A stretch of DNA of 38,901 bases from assembly GCA_025360585.1 (NCBI GenBank), contig JANYBW010000038.1, forward strand, positions 1-38,901. The letters are read 5' to 3'. The position numbers and the translations under genes are program-made. The stretch's first letter is position 1. Each line of letters begins with the position of its first letter. Source of the DNA: Actinomycetes bacterium (GTDB lineage: Bacteria > Actinomycetota > Acidimicrobiia > IMCC26256 > PALSA-610). Shown one piece after another: positions 6,530 to 14,875 of the stretch. Under the pieces are notes generated by a model. The model saw only the letters and a program-made list of their open reading frames with translations. It had not been told where the DNA came from and did no database searches.

Positions 6530-6583
6530 ACCCCGAGACGGCGGTTGTTGTTCGCAAGGCCGTGCGGCTAAACGCGCTGAGTG

Positions 6584-7537
6584 TTATGAGATGCGGCGCG
6601 CGATTTGGCGCGCGATCCAATCAGATTTGTCGCGAGCGCTTTGTTTCGCGATCGCGGAATCTGCGGCGATGTGGTAGCCGTGCGGTGCCCCTGGATATAC
6701 ATGAAGTTCGGTGGGAACCCCTGCCTGATTGAGACGCAACGCGTAGTCGATGTCTTCATCGCGAAACCCGTCGACGGTTCCGACGGAAACGAACGCCGGT
6801 GGCAAACCCGCGAGATCGCTGGCGCGTGCCGGGGCTGCGGTGTAGGCAACTGCATCGGTGCCGTAGAGATCGCCAAGATACGCCCGCCAACCAAACGTGT
6901 TCGATTCCCGGCTCCAGACTTGCAGACCTTCGAGCTGACTCGATGTTGTCATTTGACGGTCGTCGAGCATTGGGCAATCAAGCGTCTGGAACGCAATCTC
7001 CACTTCGCCGCGGTCGCGTGCGTGCAACGCCAGCGCCGCAGCCAGCCCGCCGCCCGCACTCACGCCATGAATACCGATGCAATTGCGATCGATGCCGAGT
7101 TCATCGGCATTATCGAAGGCCCAAAGCAGCGCGCGGTAACAGTCTTGGAGGGGACCGGGGTATGCGGTTTCGGGAGCCAATCGGTACTCGATGGAGATAC
7201 CCACAAGATTCAGCGCCGGACACCATGTATTGAAGGTGGCATCGTCCATCTCGTAGCTGCCCATGACGTAACCGCCGCCATGAATGCTCACGACGCACGG
7301 CAACTTCTCTGCCGCGCCAACCGAACCCACGGCGGTCGCAGGTCGGTGGAGCCGCACAGGGACTGGCGGGTCGCCCGGGACCGTGTGCTCCTCGCGAACC
7401 ACGCCCGCGATCGGCGCGACTCCGAGGCCAATCTTCATGCTGCGCATAAACGCGACGGCGGCATCGTCGAGGACAAACGACGGTATCGCGGCTATTCCCG
7501 CAGCGACTTCCGCATCGATCTCTAGCTCTGTATGCAT
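6584..7537 (-). CDS. Alpha/beta-hydrolase esterase, hormone-sensitive-lipase type
   Basis: The 317-residue protein shows the HSL-family oxyanion motif HGGG (86-89, in SIHGGGYVMGS), the nucleophile elbow GVSAG (158-162, S160), an acidic residue in DEDIDYALRL and the catalytic histidine in APHGYHI near the C-terminus. Length and motif order match acetyl- and carboxylesterases of this class. It should be cytoplasmic, with no signal peptide. Its natural substrate cannot be told. The minus-strand box TAGCAT lies 9 nt before ATG 7537, suggesting a very short or absent leader. It is transcribed toward the PAP2 gene and probably separately from it. Confidence 0.9.
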   Translation of the reverse strand: MHTELEIDAEVAAGIAAIPSFVLDDAAVAFMRSMKIGLGVAPIAGVVREEHTVPGDPPVPVRLHRPATAVGSVGAAEKLPCVVSIHGGGYVMGSYEMDDATFNTWCPALNLVGISIEYRLAPETAYPGPLQDCYRALLWAFDNADELGIDRNCIGIHGVSAGGGLAAALALHARDRGEVEIAFQTLDCPMLDDRQMTTSSQLEGLQVWSRESNTFGWRAYLGDLYGTDAVAYTAAPARASDLAGLPPAFVSVGTVDGFRDEDIDYALRLNQAGVPTELHVYPGAPHGYHIAADSAIAKQSARDKSDWIARQIARRIS

Positions 7538-7591
7538 AGGTTCGTGATGCTACCGGCGGCCGATATGCCAATCGCAGCGCACAACGACTGG

Positions 7592-9124
7592 TTAATGCCC
7601 GCCGAGCGCCAGGAGGAAATCGACCAGATAGGTCGAGAAACGGGTTGCATCGGCATCGTTGAGGACGAACTTGGTTTTGACTCGATCGAGTACCGAGAAC
7701 TCCGCGGACTGCCACGTATCGACATACGTCACGGCGGATCCCGGAGCCGCGATGGTCACTGGAGTAGGCGTCGTCGAGATAAGCCCGACCAGATACGAGA
7801 TCACGTAGACCGACGTCTTTTGCACGCCGGCACCATTGGTGCCGAGGCTCGGCGCCATTTGATTCAAACGAGCGGATTCGGTCGGGGACCACGAAACCGA
7901 AACCGTTCGGGTGGTTCCGCCTGGAGTGACGGTATTCGAAGCCGTCGATGGCGCGCTCGTGCCGACCGTGTTCAATGCGGTGACGGTGAAGGTGTACGGC
8001 TGACCGTTCGCGAGCCCGTTGACGGTGATCGGCGAAGCGCTACCGGACGCCACAATGTTGCCGGGCGAACTCGTGACTTGGTATTGCAAAATCGGCGACC
8101 CACCGTTTGAAGCTGGTGCTGTGAATGCAACCTGAGCTGAACCGGTACCTGCAGTGGCGAATGTGGAGGTCGGTGCACCGGGGACGTTTTCGGTTTGTGA
8201 CGTGACACACGCGCCCTTGATATTCGACCAGACACCTTGGACATCGAACGTTCCGGTGCTCAGTATGAGGCGGCTATCGAGATCGACGCAAAGATCCCCG
8301 TTTTCATTACCCGAAGCGTCGAGCCAACCGTTGTTTGGCCAGAGGTCTGTGACGGTTTCGGCGAACTCGTGGGTTTCGGTCGAGAAGTATCCGTCAAGCA
8401 GCGTTGGGCTTCCGATGGTGGTGCAGCTGCCTGCTCCATTGTCGGGGATGTAGGGCAAGTTGGTGTACGCAATCGTGCCGTTCGCGCCACCGACCGAAGA
8501 ATGCCACGCGCAGAATCCGCTGTTCGGGAATCCATCCGGGTGCGTACCGTGGCCACTCGCGATGACGTATTGCGTGTTGAGATTCGAGGCTTGCGTGGTG
8601 TTGCCGAAGTGCGCCGCAGCGGTGTTGGCTTCTGCCGCGATTTGGTTTGCGGAAGCGGTAGTTGGAGCGGCCGCGCCGTTGTCGAACCAGACCCCGGCGA
8701 GCAACGACGAATTTGGGTGCACGATATGGGTGCCTCCCGCACCACAGATCTGCGTGCCCACGGGCATGCCGCCGCAATATTGTGATTGCACGAGCCCCCA
8801 CGTGTCTGTTGGCCCGTAGAGTGCCTGAAAGAAATTCTGTAGCGCCGGAGCCGCGCCCGCGGCATCGCTCGACCACTGCGAACCCCAAAACACTAAGTAC
8901 ACCTTGGGTTGGGGCGAAACTGCGCCGTTGAGCGTCGCACTGTGCAACGTGAGATTGGCCGTGGCGAGTGGCGCGGCTCGGTGTATTGCCCGAATCGGCT
9001 TGATGCCGTGACGCACGACGGCGGCGCTTGCTGCGTGTGCCGTTTCGCTGCGAACGATCGCCGCGGTGCCTGCGGAAACGGTTGCCGCTACCAGACACAG
9101 AATTACCCAACGTGAATTTCGCAT
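7592..9124 (-). CDS. Secreted protein with fibronectin type III domain, possible protease-like core
   Basis: A signal peptide (MRNSRWVILCLVAATVSAGT, then AHAASA) is followed by a large domain (about 60-300) with VYLVFWGSQW, VIASGHGTHPDGF, and a conserved-looking THEFAETVTDLW...GWLD...NENGDLC region. The HEFAE motif with nearby Asp/Glu suggests metal binding, as in some secreted peptidases, but I cannot name the family. A fibronectin type III domain follows (about 325-410, starting PGAPTSTF), then a C-terminal domain with beta character. ATG 9124 is chosen for GGAG 6 nt upstream; ATG 9130 and 9169 are alternatives. The protein is probably released or bound to the cell surface. Confidence 0.75.
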   Translation of the reverse strand: MRNSRWVILCLVAATVSAGTAAIVRSETAHAASAAVVRHGIKPIRAIHRAAPLATANLTLHSATLNGAVSPQPKVYLVFWGSQWSSDAAGAAPALQNFFQALYGPTDTWGLVQSQYCGGMPVGTQICGAGGTHIVHPNSSLLAGVWFDNGAAAPTTASANQIAAEANTAAAHFGNTTQASNLNTQYVIASGHGTHPDGFPNSGFCAWHSSVGGANGTIAYTNLPYIPDNGAGSCTTIGSPTLLDGYFSTETHEFAETVTDLWPNNGWLDASGNENGDLCVDLDSRLILSTGTFDVQGVWSNIKGACVTSQTENVPGAPTSTFATAGTGSAQVAFTAPASNGGSPILQYQVTSSPGNIVASGSASPITVNGLANGQPYTFTVTALNTVGTSAPSTASNTVTPGGTTRTVSVSWSPTESARLNQMAPSLGTNGAGVQKTSVYVISYLVGLISTTPTPVTIAAPGSAVTYVDTWQSAEFSVLDRVKTKFVLNDADATRFSTYLVDFLLALGGH

Positions 9125-9236
9125 GCCCATCTCCGCCGCCCCGGCGCGTTGCCGTCTGACTCCGATCAATGGTTAGCACTCACAGAGCCCAAAATCAAAC
9201 GAAACCTCTGTCGCGGTGACGAACCGCGGCGGTGGG

Positions 9237-9242
9237 TAGCGT
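9237..9242 (+). promoter_or_regulatory. -10 box TAGCGT, leaderless promoter of the lipoprotein gene
   Basis: TAGCGT is followed by CTAGCG and ATG 9249. The downstream genes 10160 and 10582 follow with coupled starts, so this could serve a three-gene unit. Confidence 0.6.
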
Positions 9243-9248
9243 CTAGCG

Positions 9249-10160
9249 ATGATCGCCGGAACTACTCGAACATTCGCGGCGGTGGTCGCGGTCGCCCTGC
9301 TAAGTGCATGTACCGGCGCGGCGCGCCCCGACGGGTCTCGCACCTCGACCACGACGCAGTCGAGTAAAGCGACCACGACGCAGTCGAGTAAAGCGACCAC
9401 GCCGCAGTCGAGTAAAGCGGCCACGCCGCAGTCGAGTAAATCGCCGAGCATGACCACGACCACAGGCGGGCCCGGCTCCACCGTTGACTCGACATCAGTC
9501 AGTCGAGCCACGCCGACACCATCAGCATCGGTGAACACGGCGTCCACCACTGCCGCTCGAAGCGAAGTGGATGTCGAGGTCGCCCGTTCCTCGGTGTTGC
9601 ACGCCGGCGAGCTCGCGGGGTACACCGAGACTCCTGCCACGAAACCAGATCCCTCAACCGAAGCCCTCCGCTCGAATTTCTTGAAGTGCGTACATACCGA
9701 TATCAACATTTTCACGTCGTCATTCGGCGCTCATCGGGCTGATTCTCCGACCTTTGATGCTGCGTCGTCGAAAGTGAATGCCTACGTTGCGGTCAATGTC
9801 GATCAGCGCGAGGTCCGCCGTCGATTTTCTGTGTACCAAGATCCGCGCACTCCCGCTTGCATGCTTGCGCTGTACGTTGCTTTCCTTCAGACTCGAGTTG
9901 ACGCAACGGCCACGCTCAACCAGCCCAAGGTGACGCGTTTTGATCCGGGTGTAGGAACGCAATCACTCGGATTTTCAATCAGCATCACGGTCGCGACTCG
10001 TGGAAGCTCGGAGCAGTTCTATGCGGACATTCTGATCGCAGTCCGCGATCGTGCGGGCATTTCGCTGTCCACCATCACGTCAGGAAATACCTTCGACCGT
10101 TCGAACGAAATCGAGTGGCTGCGACGCATGTACGACCGGGTCGGCGATCGAGCGCGCTAA
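9249..10160 (+). CDS. Lipoprotein with low-complexity Thr/Ser linker
   Basis: A lipoprotein signal peptide ends in the lipobox LLSAC (C21). It is followed by a Thr/Ser/Pro-rich spacer (about residues 22-100) with four copies of an 8-residue repeat (TTTQSSKA and variants), then a globular domain of about 200 residues. That domain has a conserved-looking LRSNFLKCVHTDI, a later TPACML, and a strand-rich end. The spacer would carry the domain away from the membrane and through the cell wall. I do not recognise the domain; its size and two cysteines suggest a small extracellular ligand-binding fold. The stop TAA shares bases with the next ATG (TAATG). Confidence 0.8.
   Translation: MIAGTTRTFAAVVAVALLSACTGAARPDGSRTSTTTQSSKATTTQSSKATTPQSSKAATPQSSKSPSMTTTTGGPGSTVDSTSVSRATPTPSASVNTASTTAARSEVDVEVARSSVLHAGELAGYTETPATKPDPSTEALRSNFLKCVHTDINIFTSSFGAHRADSPTFDAASSKVNAYVAVNVDQREVRRRFSVYQDPRTPACMLALYVAFLQTRVDATATLNQPKVTRFDPGVGTQSLGFSISITVATRGSSEQFYADILIAVRDRAGISLSTITSGNTFDRSNEIEWLRRMYDRVGDRAR
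9348..9443 (+). repeat. 24-bp coding tandem repeat, four units
   Basis: Four in-frame 24-bp units encode TTTQSSKA, TTTQSSKA, TTPQSSKA and ATPQSSKS. GCAGTCGAGTAAA is constant in each unit. The unit count probably varies between strains by slippage. Confidence 0.85.
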
Positions 10161-10585
10161 TGGAGCGTTCGTTGGAATCGAAGCGGGCCACAACGCGTGT
10201 ATTCATTCGCGCGCTGTTGGTCATCGTGGTTGGATTTGGATTGACGTCCGGGGAAGCCTGGCCGCTCACCAGCTTTCATCTCTTCAGTCATGAACGAACG
10301 CGCGTCGCTCGTGAATACGCCGTCGCCGCGGTCGGAGCCGACGGTGGCGAGCAACGCATCGATTTCACGAAATTGCCACCCGAGTTTCACGGTACTGATC
10401 GCGAGATCGCTGACTTTGCTGGTTGGTCATCGGCGCGGCGAGATGCGGCCTGCGATGCGTGGGTGCACGCGTTCAATGCGCGGGCCGCGTTCGCAAAGAT
10501 CTATGTCATCCATCGTGATCTTCGTTTCGATGAAACGCTCGACGTGGCTTTGCAATACTCGTGTGGCCACGGGCGGCCCCGATGA
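10160..10585 (+). CDS. Membrane-anchored protein associated with an HTTM protein
   Basis: One N-terminal transmembrane segment (about residues 14-32, FIRALLVIVVGFGLTSG) follows a basic start (MERSLESKRATTR). The rest would lie outside the cell: about 105 residues containing WPLTSFHLFS and a DxxCDAWVHAFN segment. In known HTTM gene pairs, a short membrane protein with a W-P-x-T-x-F-x-x-F-S-like motif sits next to the HTTM gene. The start ATG shares bases with the preceding stop (TAATG) and the stop overlaps the next start (ATGA), so all three genes are coupled. The function is unknown. Confidence 0.75.
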   Translation: MERSLESKRATTRVFIRALLVIVVGFGLTSGEAWPLTSFHLFSHERTRVAREYAVAAVGADGGEQRIDFTKLPPEFHGTDREIADFAGWSSARRDAACDAWVHAFNARAAFAKIYVIHRDLRFDETLDVALQYSCGHGRPR

Positions 10586-11487
10586 ACAAGGAACCTCGCG
10601 CTCCAAATATCTTGCGAATCGGACCGTCCGTGATCTTGCACTGGCTAGACGGCGCGGAATCCGAGCGCCGCGCGCGCATCGCAATGATGTTGTTTTCCGG
10701 GTTGTTCGCGTTGCGCCTGGCATTCACTCGGTTCGCATTCGTTGCTCGCATCCCCACAGCATTGTTTGCACCACCCTTTTACCTCAGCTGGCTCAAGGAT
10801 CCTCCGAGCCGAAGTGTGTTGATCGCCCTGCAAATCGTTGGTGTGGGCGCGGCCGTGATTGCAATCGCGGTTCGGCGGCCAAAGCTGTGGTTTGGTGTCG
10901 CTTGGATTGTTTACCTCGTTCTGGCCGGGCTGCGCGCGAGCCGAGGCAAGATCTTGCACCCGGACGTTTTGCCGCTGCTCGCGAGCCTTCCATTGTTGTG
11001 CACTCCAGATGATGCTTCGGTGAGGACAAGTCGAGTGGATGCACGATTCGGAATTCCGATGCGCGCGTCGATGGTGATCGTTGCGCTCGCGTATTTCTTT
11101 TCGGGGTATCAAAAGTTCGTGACGGCGGGGATTGATTGGATCACGAGCGACAACGTCAAGTGGGTGCTGATCGATGGCGGTCGCGCTGCAGGGGTACGCG
11201 GGCGCGCGCTCGGAGATTGGGTTGCGCGCCATAGTTTCGCAGCGAGATCCATAGCGGCGGGAACGATTCTGGTGGAACTATCGGGACTGTTCGCGTTGTC
11301 GCGACCGACCCGTCGTGTTGCGTTCGCCGTCGCGGTTACGGGAATGCACGTTGGGATCTGGGTCACACTCAATCTCGACTATTCGCTGTGGATCGCAACC
11401 GTGTGGATCGTGATGATCGATTGGTCAGCGGTGCTGGCATCGTTTCCCCGCGATGCGAGATCCCTCAAGCGCGATCGCGCCAACTGA
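10582..11487 (+). CDS. HTTM-domain membrane protein (vitamin K-dependent carboxylase-like)
   Basis: The 301-residue protein has about seven or eight transmembrane segments, and the segment ALAYFFSGYQKFVTAGIDWI is typical of the HTTM (horizontally transferred transmembrane) domain related to vitamin K-dependent gamma-carboxylase. The bacterial members have no settled activity. The start ATG overlaps the stop of the previous gene by 4 bp (ATGA). Together with the lipoprotein and the small anchored protein it likely forms a cell-surface module. The long carboxylase C-terminal domain is absent, so this is the short HTTM-only form. Confidence 0.8.
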   Translation: MNKEPRAPNILRIGPSVILHWLDGAESERRARIAMMLFSGLFALRLAFTRFAFVARIPTALFAPPFYLSWLKDPPSRSVLIALQIVGVGAAVIAIAVRRPKLWFGVAWIVYLVLAGLRASRGKILHPDVLPLLASLPLLCTPDDASVRTSRVDARFGIPMRASMVIVALAYFFSGYQKFVTAGIDWITSDNVKWVLIDGGRAAGVRGRALGDWVARHSFAARSIAAGTILVELSGLFALSRPTRRVAFAVAVTGMHVGIWVTLNLDYSLWIATVWIVMIDWSAVLASFPRDARSLKRDRAN

Positions 11488-11526
11488 TTGTGCGGGCCGA
11501 TCGTCAAGGAAATCTAGATGTTCTGA

Positions 11527-11532
11527 TACAAC
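11527..11532 (+). promoter_or_regulatory. Possible -10 box TACAAC for the alcohol dehydrogenase gene
   Basis: TACAAC precedes ATG 11539 by 6 nt, at the same distance as at other genes here, but the sixth base is C instead of T. No ribosome-binding site is visible. Confidence 0.35.
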
Positions 11533-11538
11533 TACGCC

Positions 11539-12582
11539 ATGAAAGCATTGACCTATCAAGGCCCCCACGACATCGCGTATACGTCCGTCGCCGACGCTGG
11601 TCTCATCGACGATGACGCGGCGATCGTTACGGTCACGCAGTGCGGGATTTGTGGGAGTGATCTGCACATCTATGACGGTCACGGATTCAGCTCCGATTTT
11701 GGGTACTGCGTCGGCCACGAAGCCACGGGTCTCGTCGCTGAAGTTGGCAAGAACGTGCGCGAATTTCGGGTTGGCGATCGTGTGATGGTCACCGCCTCGA
11801 CGGGGTGCGCGACCTGCAATGCGTGTCGGCGCGGATTCGTTATGGCGTGTGAACGCGGTCGAGCTGGCTGTTACGGATTGAGTCATGCATTGGAAGGGTC
11901 TCAGGCGGAGGCGGTTGCGGTGCCGTTTGCCGACGGCAATCTCATCAAGCTCGACGATTCGATCAGCGACGACGCCGCGATTGTGTTGAGCGACAACCTC
12001 CCCACGGCGTGGTACGGCGCTCGCCGCGCACGGATCAACCCCGGCGATACCGTTGCGGTCGTTGGGCTCGGCCCGGTTGGTCTGATGAGTGTTGCTTGCG
12101 CGATCGCGATGGGCGCGAGCCGCGTACTTGCTGTCGATCTGGTTGCGGAACGCCGGGCGAGAGCCGCAGCACTCGGCGCGGAACCCGTTGAAAACGATGA
12201 CGCTCGATCCGCGGTTCGCGAAATGACTAATGGTGGCAACTGCGATGTTGTCTTGGAAGCCGTGGGCGCAGACGCGACGATCGCGCTTTCGATCGATCTC
12301 GCTGGCCTCGAAGGACGCATTTCCGTCGTCGGGGTAAACCAAAGTCGAGCATTCGGCTACGACCTGGCAAAGGCGCAGGTATTCGGCCTCGAACTATCGA
12401 TCGGCTTGTGTTCGGTGCAACGCGAACTCCCCGCGCTATTCAAGCTCGTCGCCGGGGGGAAGATCAAACCCGAAGTTGCCGTCTCACATCACATGGCCTT
12501 GAGTGACGGTGCTGCCGCGTACGCGATGTTCGCGGCCCGCCAAGACGGTGTGAGCAAAGTATTACTCGATCCTACGCGCTGA
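11539..12582 (+). CDS. Zinc-dependent medium-chain alcohol dehydrogenase
   Basis: The 347-residue protein has the catalytic-zinc set C38 (in CGICGSD), H60-E61 (GHEATG) and the structural-zinc cysteines C90, C93, C96 and C104 (GCATCNACRRG, then MACERG). The Rossmann motif VVGLGPVGLM lies near residue 175 and is followed by VDLVAERRARAAALGA, where the Asp at the strand end suggests NAD rather than NADP. This places it among MDR dehydrogenases acting on secondary alcohols or polyols. The specific substrate is not evident. It stands alone between the HTTM unit and the metal-binding lipoprotein. Confidence 0.9.
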   Translation: MKALTYQGPHDIAYTSVADAGLIDDDAAIVTVTQCGICGSDLHIYDGHGFSSDFGYCVGHEATGLVAEVGKNVREFRVGDRVMVTASTGCATCNACRRGFVMACERGRAGCYGLSHALEGSQAEAVAVPFADGNLIKLDDSISDDAAIVLSDNLPTAWYGARRARINPGDTVAVVGLGPVGLMSVACAIAMGASRVLAVDLVAERRARAAALGAEPVENDDARSAVREMTNGGNCDVVLEAVGADATIALSIDLAGLEGRISVVGVNQSRAFGYDLAKAQVFGLELSIGLCSVQRELPALFKLVAGGKIKPEVAVSHHMALSDGAAAYAMFAARQDGVSKVLLDPTR

Positions 12583-12600
12583 GCCGCGGGCACGCGCCGG

Positions 12601-12606
12601 TAGGGT
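12601..12606 (+). promoter_or_regulatory. Possible -10 box TAGGGT before the 87-bp array
   Basis: TAGGGT precedes an in-frame TTG (12613) by 6 nt, and directly abuts GTG 12607. If used, transcription and translation would begin before the repeats. Confidence 0.35.
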
Positions 12607-13866
12607 GTGGTCTTGGTTGCCGACGCTCCTGAGCTTCTCCGATCGCCGGTTGCATTGCCTTCGCTGCGCTCCGGCGGCGAGCGATCTGCGAACTCGAATC
12701 GCTCCTTCGTCGCTCCTGAGCTTCTCCGATCGCCGGTTGCATTGCCTTCGCTGCGCTACGGCGGCGAGCGATCTGCGAACTCGAATCGCTCCTTCGTCGC
12801 TCCTGAGCTTCTCCGATCGCCGGTTGAATTGCCTTCGCTGCGCTCCGGCGGCGAGCGATCTGCGAACTCGAATCGCTCCTTCGTCGCTCCTGAGCTTCTC
12901 CGATCGCCGCGTGCGGGAGGTGTAGGACGGCAGGATCGCGTACCGTTGCTGGCGCAGATCGTGATCGGTATCGGTATGTGTGTAAGTCTGCTACTCGCCG
13001 CCGGGTGTAGCTCAGCGAAAGCGCCCGAACGCGATGTGTTTGTGACCACCAAAGTGGTCGCGACGACGAACATCCTGGCCGACTTCGTGCGGGCCGTCGG
13101 AGGCGAGCGAGTTGAGGTCAAGACCTTGATCAAACTTGGCGCCGATCCGCATAGCTATACGCCGAATGAATCCGAAGTGCAATCGCTCGGCGACGCTGAT
13201 CTCATCGTGCGCAATGGTGCTGGGCTTGAGCCGTGGCTGGAAGACGCGATCGTTTCGTCCGCGACGCGTGCGAAGGTTGTCGATGCCAGCATCGGTATCG
13301 CGTTGCTGCACGAAACGGCTGGCGCAATCGATCCGCACATTTGGATGAATCCGCGCAACGCGAAGGTCATGGTGCATTCGATTGAACAAGCACTACGTCG
13401 TGCCGATCCCAAACATGCAGACAGCTATGTCGGCGGCGAAGAGGCGTACAACGTGGCGCTCGACGAGCTCGATCGTGGAGCGAAAGAACAGTTCGCGCGA
13501 GTCTCCAACAAGACGTTGATCACGACCTCGCACGGATTGCGGTACTTCGCAGATGCCTACGGTCTTCAGCTGGTCACTGATGTCTTGCCGAAACCGTCGC
13601 AAAAACAGGAATTATCGGCCGCGGTGCTGCATCGGTTGTTGCAGAAACTGAACGCCAGCAAAGTCGCGGCGGTCTTTCCCGAACTGCCGCTGCCGCCGCG
13701 CACAAGCGAGGCGTTCGCAACCTTAGACGCGACGGTCCAAATCATCATCGCGTCGCAACAGCTCTACGTCGATACCCTTGGACCTGAAAGTTCTACTGGC
13801 CAACGGTATGCCTCGATGATGGTGCACGACGCCAGCGTTATCGCGAACGGTCTCGAAAAGCTTTAA
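12607..13866 (+). CDS. ZnuA-like metal-binding lipoprotein of an ABC transporter, with repeat-bearing N-terminal frame
   Basis: The mature part (from the lipobox LLAAGC, about nt 12990-13010) is a cluster 9 substrate-binding protein for Zn or Mn: TTKVVATTNILADFVRAVGG, DPHSYTP, GAGLEPWLEDA, DPHIWMNP and ITTSHGLRYFADAYGL, giving the usual histidine ligands. No permease or ATPase gene is adjacent, so partners lie elsewhere. The frame is open from GTG 12607 through three in-frame 87-bp repeats, which would add about 110 residues before the signal peptide. Downstream in-frame starts are TTG 12946, GTG 12961 and ATG 12976, the last two giving a signal peptide with no basic residue. I report the full frame and leave the start open. 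The 3' end overlaps the convergent desaturase by 4 bp. Confidence 0.8.
   Translation: MVLVADAPELLRSPVALPSLRSGGERSANSNRSFVAPELLRSPVALPSLRYGGERSANSNRSFVAPELLRSPVELPSLRSGGERSANSNRSFVAPELLRSPRAGGVGRQDRVPLLAQIVIGIGMCVSLLLAAGCSSAKAPERDVFVTTKVVATTNILADFVRAVGGERVEVKTLIKLGADPHSYTPNESEVQSLGDADLIVRNGAGLEPWLEDAIVSSATRAKVVDASIGIALLHETAGAIDPHIWMNPRNAKVMVHSIEQALRRADPKHADSYVGGEEAYNVALDELDRGAKEQFARVSNKTLITTSHGLRYFADAYGLQLVTDVLPKPSQKQELSAAVLHRLLQKLNASKVAAVFPELPLPPRTSEAFATLDATVQIIIASQQLYVDTLGPESSTGQRYASMMVHDASVIANGLEKL
12625..12909 (+). repeat. 87-bp tandem repeat array, 3.3 units
   Basis: Units start at 12625, 12712 and 12799, with a partial unit at 12886. Each begins GCTCCTGAGCTTCTCCGATC and differs from the others by only 1-2 bases. 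The arms CGCCGG and CCGGCG within each unit could form a hairpin, and TCGCT/AGCGA pair inside it. As 87 is a multiple of 3 the array is open in all three plus-strand frames at least in part, and in frame with the lipoprotein. No spacer-repeat alternation exists, so it is not a CRISPR. Confidence 0.9.
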
Positions 13867-14867
13867 GAGGGCGCGCCAAAGGCGACGGATGGCGCAGATT
13901 CTGGAAGCGTTATCTTGCGTTTTCCCGCGCGTTCAGCCATCGCCGTGAGCTGATCGATGAGCTCGGCCGCTTCGGCCGGTGCGGTAGCCGCCGCGGCCGC
14001 GAGGTGACGACGAAACCGACCAACATCGAGATGGCCGTCGCGAATTCGTTTTGATTCACGCACAGCAAGCGGTGGCTGACGCAACTCTTTAACGATGCCG
14101 AGCATCGCTCCGATTCGCAAGACCCAATACGTAGGATCGAATTCCCACCACCGAAAACCTTGGCGAGCGCACGCCGGGTAGTGGTGATGGTTGTTGTGCC
14201 AGCCTTCGCCCAAAGTGAAAAACGCTACGAAGGCCGAGTTGCGGCTCGTGTCGCTGGTTGCGTAGCGGCGCTTGCCCATGACGTGAGCGAGTGAGTTCAC
14301 GATGAACGTGCCGTGCCAGAGCAACACGGTTGACAAAAAGAATCCGATGATGAGTCCGCTCCAGCCCGCGATGAGCGTGCTGGCTACTGCGAGTAACCAC
14401 ACGGGTACCCAATCGTGTTCGTTCAGCCAGCGCAGCTCGGGGAACCGCGAGTAATCCTCGATTGCTTCGTAGTCGGTTTCTCCGTACGCGTCGCACAAAA
14501 TCCAACCGACATGCGCCCACCAGAAACCCTTCTGCGGCGAATGCGGATCGCGTGCGGTGTCCGAGTAGCGGTGGTGATCACGGTGATGGCCGGCCCACCA
14601 GAGCACGCCCTTTTGGGCCGCGGTGCCACCGAGGAAGGCGAGCACGAATTGTGGGAACCGGCCCAATTTGAACGCGCGGTGTGAAAAATAACGGTGGTAT
14701 CCACCGGTGATTGCAAACATGCGCACGACGTACGACACGACACACAAAATGACCGCTTTTTGGGTCACGCCGGTGAAGATCGCGAGGAGCGGCAGGAAGT
14801 GCAACAAAATGAAGGGCGTGGAGGTTCCGTAGCCCAAGGGATGACGGTCGCGAGGGGTTGCCAGCAT
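13863..14867 (-). CDS. Membrane acyl-CoA/acyl-lipid desaturase
   Basis: The protein has the three histidine boxes of delta-9-type membrane desaturases: HRYFSH near residue 59, HRDHHRYSD near 95, and EGWHNNHHHYP near 233, with four membrane segments between them. It introduces a double bond into fatty acyl chains using a di-iron centre, oxygen and an electron donor. ATG 14867 is chosen because a TAGACT box ends 7 nt before it; the frame stays open upstream to 15101 but that is the shadow of the next gene. A perfect palindrome covers the -10 box, so the gene is very likely repressed by a dimeric regulator such as a TetR-type protein sensing acyl compounds. A basic, alanine-rich tail follows the last box. 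Confidence 0.93.
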   Translation of the reverse strand: MLATPRDRHPLGYGTSTPFILLHFLPLLAIFTGVTQKAVILCVVSYVVRMFAITGGYHRYFSHRAFKLGRFPQFVLAFLGGTAAQKGVLWWAGHHRDHHRYSDTARDPHSPQKGFWWAHVGWILCDAYGETDYEAIEDYSRFPELRWLNEHDWVPVWLLAVASTLIAGWSGLIIGFFLSTVLLWHGTFIVNSLAHVMGKRRYATSDTSRNSAFVAFFTLGEGWHNNHHHYPACARQGFRWWEFDPTYWVLRIGAMLGIVKELRQPPLAVRESKRIRDGHLDVGRFRRHLAAAAATAPAEAAELIDQLTAMAERAGKRKITLPESAPSVAFGAPS

Positions 14868-14875
14868 TGGCCCCA

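Noticed and set aside
8394-9179. Minus-strand frame of 261 codons in another frame of the secreted protein gene
   Set aside because: It is basic and Arg/His-rich, as expected for a shifted frame, with no domain.
11425-12342. Minus-strand frame of 305 codons opposite the alcohol dehydrogenase
   Set aside because: It is the shadow of a well-supported gene. High-GC third positions on the sense strand leave antisense frames open.
12625-12909. CRISPR array
   Set aside because: The units are directly adjacent 87-bp tandem repeats without unique spacers, and no cas genes are present.
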